Shown in pieces: positions 8,330 through 14,503 of a stretch of 14,503 nt of DNA (positions within the stretch are counted from its first letter, which is position 1; each line of letters begins with the position of its first letter). The position numbers and the translations under genes are program-made. The notes beneath the pieces were generated by a model. It made no database searches, had not been told where the DNA came from, and saw only the letters and a program-made list of their open reading frames with translations. Where the stretch lies: NCBI GenBank assembly GCA_013423325.1, contig BLJB01000285.1, positions 1 through 14,503 of the forward strand, in the 5' to 3' direction. The stretch comes from Usnea hakonensis. Its lineage: Eukaryota; Ascomycota; Lecanoromycetes; Lecanorales; Parmeliaceae.

Positions 8330-9070
8330 TAGGGAACCGGAGTAAGGAGATTATAATAAGCTTTTCCTCTAATATTAATAACTCTAGAGTATTAACGCGT
8401 TACCCTAATAGAATAATTAATAGGTATCCTAAAAATAACTTTTTAGGACTTAGACTAATACGCTTTTCCTAGAAAAGATTAAAGATTATTCGTAGATACT
8501 TAATATATTCTAATAACGTATAGGAGAAAATAATAATATTATTAATATAGGCTTTAGTAAACGCTTAGTAAAGCCGTAGTATTATATCCGTCTAACGCTA
8601 TATATATAGGGGAGAGCCTTTATACCCTATTAGTACGATATTAGATCTTTCCTATCCCCGGTAGGAGATTATTATAAGTTTATTATAATTAATAATTTTA
8701 ATAAGAAATTAATAGAAGTAACCTTTTATATTAATTATTATAATATACTAATATCTAGCTATAGCGGTAATAATATCTAATTATAGAGGTATTAGGTAAC
8801 TATCTATTTTAGTAATCTTATTTAGGCCTTTTATATTAATTACTACTCTACCCTTTTTACTAGAAGGTATATCTCGCTAGACTACGAAGTAAGGATAGCT
8901 AAATCTAGTAGATTATATTATCTATTCTAATTTTCCTTAGTCGTATATTTTATTAAATATCTTATTAATAACTTATTTCTCCTTCGGGCTAACGGGGTAG
9001 ATACGTAAGAGCTTAGGAATTATATTAGGTTTAAGATTAATTAGTATCTACTAGTCTTCTAGAATATCTA
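8330..9070 (-). pseudogene. Gypsy-2 reverse transcriptase
   Basis: On the minus strand the domain starts around LRIYPISPKEK and continues RFSYPYFVV-RDIPSSKKGRVV with INIKGLNKIT (fingers). The palm follows, with FLVKIN and a RSNIVLIGYKGSLPYIQR stretch (normally PFGLxNAPATFQR). The catalytic box is YINNIIIFS at 8538-8549, where the family has YVDDIIIFS; both aspartates are now asparagine. The thumb KKSFLGYP and LGQRVDTLGLLI follow. Stops and the lost active site show that no functional enzyme is made. Confidence 0.88.
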
Positions 9071-9791
9071 TAGTAATATCGCGGTTAATCTATATTTATA
9101 GAAATTCTTAAGTAACTACTATAATCTATAACGCTTCTTTCGGATTACTATATACCGTAATACCGTTAGGTAAGGCGTACTCTAGGTTCGGATTAATCTA
9201 AATATTTACCGTAGTAGGAGTAGCTACTAGTACTATTTCTAGAAATAGTATTCCCAGGGGTAATATTACTAAGAGTAACGTTCCTAGGGATAATACTTCT
9301 AGGAGTATAGTTATATTAGTAAACGCGGTAGCGGTAGCTAGTAGACTAGTAGCGAGATTCCTCTTCTATAATTTAGTACTTCCTACTATAAGGTAAGTAT
9401 TAGTATATACTACTATAAAGGCGTTATCTTACTTATACTTATAAATCGTTTCTAGCTTAGTTTTATAGGGTAGATATATATATCTTATAGTAGTATTATA
9501 TACTTATACTATAGAAATTCCGATATTAACGATATAGATAAAAATATTATTAGTAGGGCCGAAGTCTTATATATAGTTAGGTTTAAATAAGAAATCCCTA
9601 TTATCCGGGATCTATCTATTATAGATAACTAGAATTTTTATAGTAGTATCTAGTACTATTATAATAATTTCCTTAAAATAGATTATCCTTATCGTATTAG
9701 CCTAGGCTCGAGTAATAATATTAATAGGTACTTCTAGTCCCTAATATTTTCTAAATCTATATACCCGGGTTTCTAGATTTATAGATATACC

Positions 9792-9980
9792 CTAGGGGGT
9801 TATCATATTAGTTCCGATAAGAATATTAGCCTTAAGATTATTAATAATATATACTTCTATTATTAGATAAATAGTTACGATAACGCTATTAATTACGCTA
9901 GTAATATAAATAGTAATTATAGTATATTTATTAATATAGATAATTTTATTTCCTACTCCTCTTATAGGGATAGAAGACAC
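9792..9980 (-). pseudogene. Open protease fragment of Gypsy-2 (62 codons)
   Basis: This is the longest open frame in the window, in the gag-pol phase. IPIRGVGN near its start and YIINNLKANILIGTNMITP at its end are the second half of a Ty3/Gypsy retropepsin (family pattern VDxLKAxMLIGxDVL). Its first codon is GTG (9978-9980) and the frame reads in from the DTG half of the protease, so it is not an independent gene. The aspartate of the LIGxD motif has become asparagine. It ends at a TAG that is probably another mutated codon. Confidence 0.85.
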
Positions 9981-10141
9981 TATTTTCTTAATTTCTAGAC
10001 TTAGAATCTACTTTAGTAAATATATACGATCTCCTAATATTATACTATAACCGGTATCTAGTAATAGCTTACTTTCTTTACTATCCGGGGTATATCGGAC
10101 CTTTATAGTAGTATACTTCTAAGTTCTAAAGCTAAATCCTA
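9792..10141 (-). pseudogene. Gypsy-2 aspartic protease (retropepsin)
   Basis: The minus strand reads GFSFRT-KYTTIKVRYTP, then KESKLLLDTGYSIILGDR with the catalytic DTG triad intact (10050-10058), then the glycine-rich flap-type GVGN and the LIGTNMITP end. Retropepsins cleave the Gag-Pol polyprotein inside the particle. The length and order fit a fungal Gypsy protease placed between the Gag finger and RT. This is the best preserved part of the element: the active-site triad survived, presumably by chance, although stops on both sides prevent expression. Confidence 0.85.
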
Positions 10142-10280
10142 GTTTAGCCTTACTATTAAGCTTTACGGTAGACTAAATGATCGTTCCGGTAGATATATAG
10201 TAAATAAGGTAAGCGGACTTCTAGGAATATTAGGAAACCTTTAATTTTATCTATTAGGATTTCTAGGAATATTTTTTACT

Positions 10281-10378
10281 ATAATCTTCTCGTACGTATT
10301 TAAAAAGCTTATTTCTTAATAGAAAAGTAATATTATATTTATTATACGTATATTTAACTTCTCTATTAATAAACTAGA
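10281..10378 (-). pseudogene. C2H2-type zinc finger relic between Gag and protease
   Basis: In the gag-pol phase the sequence reads YNKYNITFLLRNKLFKYVREDY. The tyrosines stand exactly at C-x2-C-x12-H-x4-H spacing, and TAT/TAC is what TGT/TGC or CAT/CAC become after this mutation. Fungal Gypsy polyproteins commonly carry a similar short finger with an NKLxxHVR core before the protease. The reading as a lost zinc finger rests on spacing and codons, not on surviving ligands. Confidence 0.7.
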
Positions 10379-10379
10379 T

Positions 10380-12590
10380 ATCGTATACGCTATTATAGTT
10401 AGTACTATCCTTATAAGCGCTTTTATACTTATAAGATCTAGAATCCTAGGAAAACTCGTCTCTTTCTAGAGGCTAGTCTTCTACTATATAGTACTAATAT
10501 AATCCTATAAATCTATTATACTTATTATTAAGACTTTCCTATACTTCCTCGCTATAAAATACCTTTTAGAAAGGCTACTAGAAATTCGGTCGGAAAGGCT
10601 ACTAGTAACGATTTTAGCTATTACTATAACCCGGTCCTTAGTTACTTTAACTGTAGGTAGGCCGATATAGATATAGCTACGGTTATCTATTAGCGTTATT
10701 AAAAGTAGGCTAGAAAGGGGGCTAATTCTAAGAATTCTATACTTACGGTAGTAGTAAATTTAATCTATTTTAGCTATTAATAATTTATAGTCTTAGTTAA
10801 CTAGGCTAATTTACGTTTAGTTACGATAATCTATTTTAGTTACTTAGGTAGCGGTACTAATTTAACTAGTAAGTAGGATTCTAGTACTAATAAGTAGAGT
10901 AACGGGGTTATAGCTTATATTAATATAAATAGATATCTAGTTAATTATCTATTCGATTTAGACCTTAACTAGAGCCTTATTATCTACTACGATTAGATAA
11001 ATTATACTAACTATATTACCCGGTACCTCTATTATTATAATAAGGTTATCTATTTAACTAGTTTAACTAGAAGGAATTTCTGGTAACGATATTTCTTCCT
11101 CCTTATTAGTTAGTATAAGCCTACTATTAATATTTATATTTATTAATATCCTTAAAAAAAGCGTTTACTATTATATCTTCCCTAGGTCTCTTAATATCTC
11201 TTCGTAATTCTAAATCGATACTATTATAGATAATATCTAGCTAAGTCGATATAATTATTATATTAATATCCTTTACGGACCTAAGGATCTTTTATATATA
11301 TTCCCTAGGTTCTCTATATACTATAGTATTACGTATCGTATATCTTTCCCGTAATACTGCGTTAATAGCTACTATAGTAGATTCTTTAAACCTTATAATT
11401 AGTAGTATAGACTATTTATTAATACTATTACTAAATTTAGTAAGCCTTTTTTCTATAGTAGATATTTTTACTATCTACTATTCTAATATAGTACTATATA
11501 GGCTTATCTATAAATTTTCCTAGACTATATCTATATCTTTAACTTCGGTAAGATCTTTAGTATATTCGATAAATAAATAGATATTATAAAAATACGTTTC
11601 CTTACCGGCGTATTTAATTACTAATCTAGTCTTTAAGGACTTACTATTATATATAGGATTAAAGAATCTAAGATCCGTAGGGTTCTATTTTAGTGGCTAT
11701 AATTATTTATTACCGGAAGTATTTAATATTCCTAGTAATCCTAGTTTATCTTATAGTCTAATACCGCCCTAGGGTCCTTACTCCCCTTATTACGGTAGGT
11801 ATTCCCGTATATAGCGAGCGATAGTATTACCGATAATAGTATCTATATTAATATTTCTAGACTAAGGATTCCGGGTATCTACTATTATAGTAGTAGGTAG
11901 AGGAGTACTCCTAAATATAGATATTAGATTACTAGAATTAGTACGTAGATTATTACTAGATCTTAGTAAAGACTATATAGTAATAGATAATATAGTCCTT
12001 AACGGGATAGAAGTTATCCCTATAGACGGAGGTTTATAACGTTAGAAGTAGTATCTAACTTCTAGTAATACTCTTAGATTATATATTTAGTTTCGGAATA
12101 TTCTAAGAGACCGCTATAATTACTCTAGTACGATATTCTAGCTAATAGGATATAATAGTTCGCCTTAGCCTAATCGAGTAGTAATTACCTTAGGACGGGA
12201 GTAGTAGTTTATAATATATACGGTAATAATAGCGGTATCTCGTAAGATCTTATAACTATAGTTAGTAGCCTTAACGAAGGCCTAGATTTAATAGGCGGTA
12301 TATATAAGTTATATAGAAATCCTAGAAGTAGTAATTAATATAGTAGCTAACGTAGTAGCTAACGCTAGATTAGCAATCTAGGAATTAACTTCTAGTAATA
12401 ATAAGGCTTATCCGAAATAGACTTCCTAATAAGTAATAAGGATAGAATTTAATAGAAATAATAAGTTTATAGTAGAGTTTAATAAAAGTAATAAGAAATC
12501 GATAGATTTCTAAGTAGGTAATAGCGGAAGTAATTGGGTAATCCTAGAAGACGGATCTAATATCTTAAGAAAGACTAGTATCGCAGGTAA
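10380..12590 (-). pseudogene. Gypsy-2 Gag
   Basis: The most secure part is about 11700-11100: NPTDLRFFNPIY, KETYFYNVYLFIEYTKD, LQISLYSTVLE, STIEKRLTKF, LLIIRFKESTIVAINAVLRERYTI, YREPREYIQKILRSVKDI, LDIIYNSIDLELRRDI, FFKDINKYK. This is the usual fungal Gypsy capsid pattern (A-x-x-WYTxELS, LIxRFK, ERYTxxD, R-x-PRExxQxI). Before it is a Gly/Pro/Gln-rich stretch near 11780. After it is an Asn/Gln-rich low-complexity tail (PFQPTFNNANR) near 10700. The same phase extends upstream with few stops to about 12590, so the N-terminus could start there, but I see no convincing ATG. Confidence 0.78.
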
Positions 12591-12633
12591 TCAATAGTAC
12601 CTAAGATATAGTAACCAAAAGTATTACTACTAC

Positions 12634-12813
12634 TATTAGGTAGTAATAGTAATAGTAATAATAATAATAGCTATAAATAAATATATAGATATAAATAATA
12701 AAGTCTAAAAAGGAAGATCACTATATATAGTAAATCACCCAAATCGCCAAGCCACTAGTAAGAACAATACTAAGCAATAGTGGCAAAACAGGAAGGCAGC
12801 AATTGCCATAACA
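12634..12813 (-). repeat. Gypsy-2 5' LTR
   Basis: It is 180 bp, matching 5221-5400 without gaps. On the plus strand it begins TATTAGGTAG and ends ATTGCCATAACA. Here the outer end (12713-12813) keeps 12 of 14 variable sites in the C or G state, while the inner 70 bp are fully converted (16 of 16 mutated). This is the mirror image of the other LTR. The sequence just inside it (12595-12633) keeps some CpA, with an ACCAAAAG at 12613-12620, but no convincing tRNA primer site abuts the LTR. Confidence 0.93.
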
Positions 12814-12818
12814 CTATC
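12814..12818. repeat. Target-site duplication of Gypsy-2, right copy (CTATC)
   Basis: This matches 5216-5220 and follows the outer CA end of the LTR directly. Confidence 0.85.
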
Positions 12819-13169
12819 TATATTAAGAGAATCTACTTTAATAACTTCTAAATACTCTATTAAAGAGTTAATTTTTTTAGATTATAATAATATTAACTTA
12901 TTTAATTATAAAGTTAAATTATCTCTATAAGTTTTTTTACTATCTAATTATAGAGTATAAATTAATAAGAGTACTATTTTTACTAAAGATTAAGAAGTTT
13001 AAGAACTTTAAAAAATATTAGATATAAAAATAAAAAATAAAAATATAGCTAATTATTTTAATATTATAAAAATATATTATTATTATCTAATTAATATTTC
13101 TAATTAAAGTTATTTAGACTAATATTAATTAAATTGTTATTATTATTAATAGATATATAGAAGGCTAGA

Positions 13170-13780
13170 AATCTATTCTAATCTTTAAAGTTAATAATAT
13201 TAATTATAAAAACTACTTAGAGAAGTAAAAAAATAAGTATCTTCTAATATATAATATAATATTTAATAGTCTAAATATTAATTATTATAATAATTATAAA
13301 AAAAATACTTCTAATATCTATCTCCTTTAGATTATTATTTAAATAAATTATAAATCTAAAGGGATTAGAACCCTTAATAATTATTATTACTAATTTTTAT
13401 CTTTTAAGCTTTTAGACTATTAAACTATTATTAAATATATTAAAAAATTTAAAAAACTATATAATAATATTTTTAATATATATAATAAGTTAGACTTTAA
13501 TAAAAATCTTTTTATTTTTATTTTTTATATTAATCTTAATAAAAAGTATAAGAATTATTTTCTAATTTATATCTAGATCTATCTAATTATAAATAATAAT
13601 AAAAATATTATTTTTAATCTTAAATATATAATATAATAATTTATTTAAAATATAACTAATTCTTCTATTAGTTATATTAAATCTATTCTAAAAATAATAA
13701 TAATATAATTAGAAATATATATTATAATTATTCTTAGAATTTAAAAAACTAGATATAATCTATATCTAGCGCTTAATTAA
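13170..13780 (+). pseudogene. Copia-type Gag (UBN2-like) relic
   Basis: One plus-strand phase (for example codons from 13412) reads FKVNNINYKNYLEK near the start, matching the NYxxWxxxI opening of Copia Gag. Further on come YYYQFLSFKLLDYQTIIKYI, KKFKKLYNNIF, FIFIFYINLNKKYKNYF and IISSISYIKSIL. The family pattern is a DYxTVxEYIxxFKxLxNDI helix, then FLxGLxxxYxxF. Lysine and asparagine replace the glutamates and aspartates expected, as G-to-A change would do. Stops stand where Gln or Trp is expected. The following zinc knuckle lies in another phase, so at least one indel occurred between them. Confidence 0.6.
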
Positions 13781-13784
13781 GTAT

Positions 13785-13826
13785 TACTAGAATTATAAAA
13801 AAAACTATTATACTTATAATAAATAT
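13785..13826 (+). pseudogene. Zinc knuckle relic of Copia Gag
   Basis: The reading is Y-x-x-Y-K-K-N-Y-Y-T-Y-N-K-Y. Tyrosine codons at 13785, 13794, 13809 and 13824 match C-x2-C-x4-H-x4-C spacing exactly, and TGT/TGC and CAT/CAC both become TAT/TAC under this mutation. It directly follows the Gag-like region, as in Copia elements, many of which have a CKKxxHxxxxC knuckle. Confidence 0.55.
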
Positions 13827-14183
13827 AAGGGTAGATTAACGCGTAAATAAAATTTAAGTTATAGTTATAATAATAATAATAAATAATAATATAATAATAA
13901 AGATTATAATAATTATAATTATTATAATTAAAAAAGTAATTATTATAATTATTATAATTATTATAAAAAGTCTTATAAGCCTTATTAAAATACTAATTTT
14001 ATTTACTATAATACTACTAGTAAAGATAGTTTAGCTTTTAATTCTAATATTAATTAGAATTATAATAAGTATAACTACTATATTATTATACTCTCTAAAA
14101 ATAAAAAGCCCGAATCTTATATTATAGAGACTATTACTATTATTATATCTATAGAACTTACTAAATTCCTAATAAGATAAAGC

Positions 14184-14210
14184 TTAGATTTATACTATTT
14201 AATCTATATA
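14184..14210 (+). pseudogene. Possible Copia protease active-site relic
   Basis: The phase reads LDLYYLIYII. If TTA was TCA and TAT/TAC was TGT or CAT, this resembles the LDSxCSxHI pattern around the Copia protease aspartate. The position after the zinc knuckle fits. The motif is short and the sequence very AT-rich, so it could be chance. Confidence 0.3.
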
Positions 14211-14257
14211 ATATTTAACTATTTAGTTTTTAAGATATATACTCTTACTATTAATAA

Positions 14258-14503
14258 GAATTTGAATTTGAATTTGAATTTATACGTCGTGTCTACCTAA
14301 ACTTCGAAAGGTAATTACGGGATCCTTTGACTCTTATCAACTCGTAGCAAGAAAACCATTTGATACTATCGNNTTTGATACTATCGTCTTACGTATATGC
14401 TATTAGGGAAAAACCTTACTACTTCTCTATATATATATTACTATCTATATGTAGATCTGAATACCACTTTAGTTGTACCTCCGTTAGGGTTTCTTTATTA
14501 CTT
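14258..14503 (-). mobile_element. LINE D: 3' end of another Tad1-like LINE
   Basis: The minus-strand 3' end carries a tail of four AAATTC units (14258-14281). The adjoining region resembles the 3' UTR of LINES A and C: GTGTCTA near 14290, TAATTACGGGA, and GGGAAAAACC near 14406. It has a different tail repeat and clear sequence divergence, so it is a related subfamily. It retains many CpA and TpG and is thus young or lightly mutated. It interrupts the Copia relic and runs off the right end of the window. No coding part is in view. Confidence 0.72.
14359..14386. repeat. Direct repeat of 13 bp around two unresolved bases
   Basis: TTTGATACTATCG occurs at 14359-14371 and 14374-14386, separated by NN (14372-14373). 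The gap lies at the same position in the LINE 3' UTR as the NN in LINE C. A tandem array that did not assemble is the likely cause. Confidence 0.8.

Larger units (their letters stand above)
5221..12813 (-). mobile_element. Gypsy-2: complete chromovirus-type Ty3/Gypsy retrotransposon, RIP-inactivated
   Basis: This 7593-bp element has two 180-bp LTRs and a CTATC duplication. On the minus strand it runs 5' LTR, Gag, C2H2-type finger, protease, reverse transcriptase, RNase H, integrase, chromodomain, AT-hook, 3' LTR: the Ty3/Gypsy order. Landmarks checked in Gag (11655), the finger (10341), protease (10050), RT (8538), RNase H (7974), integrase (6939, 6753, 6645), chromodomain (5901) and AT-hook (5793) all share one codon phase. 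The progenitor therefore probably had a single gag-pol frame, and decay was by substitution rather than indels. Dozens of stops make it non-autonomous. No clear polypurine tract or primer-binding site is visible. Confidence 0.93.
12819..14257 (+). mobile_element. Relic of a Ty1/Copia-type retrotransposon
   Basis: This is extremely AT-rich sequence with a faint plus-strand Copia order: Gag-like region (about 13170-13780), zinc knuckle relic (13785-13826) and possibly a protease site (14184-14210). It hosts Gypsy-2 at its left and is cut by LINE D at its right. The first 350 bp (12819-13170) show no motif I recognise and may be leader sequence. Assignment to Copia rests on motif order in heavily altered sequence. 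Confidence 0.6.

Noticed and set aside
9792..9980. A 62-residue open reading frame as an independent small gene
   Set aside because: It lacks an ATG (first codon GTG), lies in the gag-pol phase, and its sequence is the second half of a Gypsy protease that reads in from the DTG motif upstream.
12595..12633. tRNA primer-binding site next to the 5' LTR
   Set aside because: A TGG (minus strand, about 12614) lies some 15 bp from the LTR end, but the following bases do not clearly match a tRNA 3' end and the area is partly mutated.
13860..13980. Runs of TAATAATTATTATAAT as a CRISPR array or satellite
   Set aside because: Units are irregular, have no spacers, and fit low-complexity Asn/Tyr-rich coding sequence reduced to AT by mutation.
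14470..14490. TTAGGG-like text suggesting a telomere
   Set aside because: It is a single occurrence, as at 1095 and 14403, within LINE 3' UTR sequence; there is no tandem array.
1..14503. tRNA, rRNA or host gene fragments
   Set aside because: I looked for conserved tRNA loops, rRNA blocks and non-transposon protein motifs on both strands and found none I could support.

Overview
The window has no intact gene. It is a stack of broken retrotransposons from what looks like a filamentous ascomycete fungus (Pezizomycotina). The element families are Tad1-like LINEs, a Ty3/Gypsy chromovirus and a Ty1/Copia element. Their decay has the signature of repeat-induced point mutation (RIP): the CpA and TpG dinucleotides are almost gone and have become TpA. 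Coding frames are riddled with TAG/TAA where CAG, CAA or TGG are expected, yet they carry almost no indels. The only sizeable open frame (9792-9980, minus) is a surviving piece of a retroviral-type protease.

Layout, left to right. (1) 1-440: 3' end of a plus-strand Tad1-like LINE (LINE C), lightly mutated. (2) 441-976 and 2881-3048: two halves of a minus-strand LINE (LINE B). They are split by (3) 989-2868, a 5'-truncated minus-strand LINE (LINE A) flanked by a 12-bp target-site duplication. (4) 3049-4555: 3' end of a plus-strand Gypsy element (Gypsy-1: integrase, chromodomain, AT-hook, LTR), extremely AT-rich. (5) 4556-5220: AT-rich sequence that I cannot identify. (6) 5221-12813: a complete minus-strand Gypsy element (Gypsy-2) with two 180-bp LTRs, a 5-bp CTATC duplication and one gag-pol frame. 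(7) 12814-14257: AT-rich relic of a plus-strand Copia element (Gag, zinc knuckle, perhaps protease), into which Gypsy-2 inserted. (8) 14258-14503: 3' end of a minus-strand LINE (LINE D) that cut into the Copia relic.

Inferred order: Gypsy-1 and Copia are oldest. LINE B entered Gypsy-1, and LINES A and C entered LINE B. Gypsy-2 and LINE D entered the Copia relic. The older layers are more AT-rich, which suggests more than one round of mutation. CpA/TpG-containing islands survive at the outer edges of the younger insertions, and the two Gypsy-2 LTRs show this as a clear polarity. I found no rRNA, tRNA, CRISPR array, host gene or telomere repeat. I see no undescribed functional system. The interest lies in the record of mutation and nesting.
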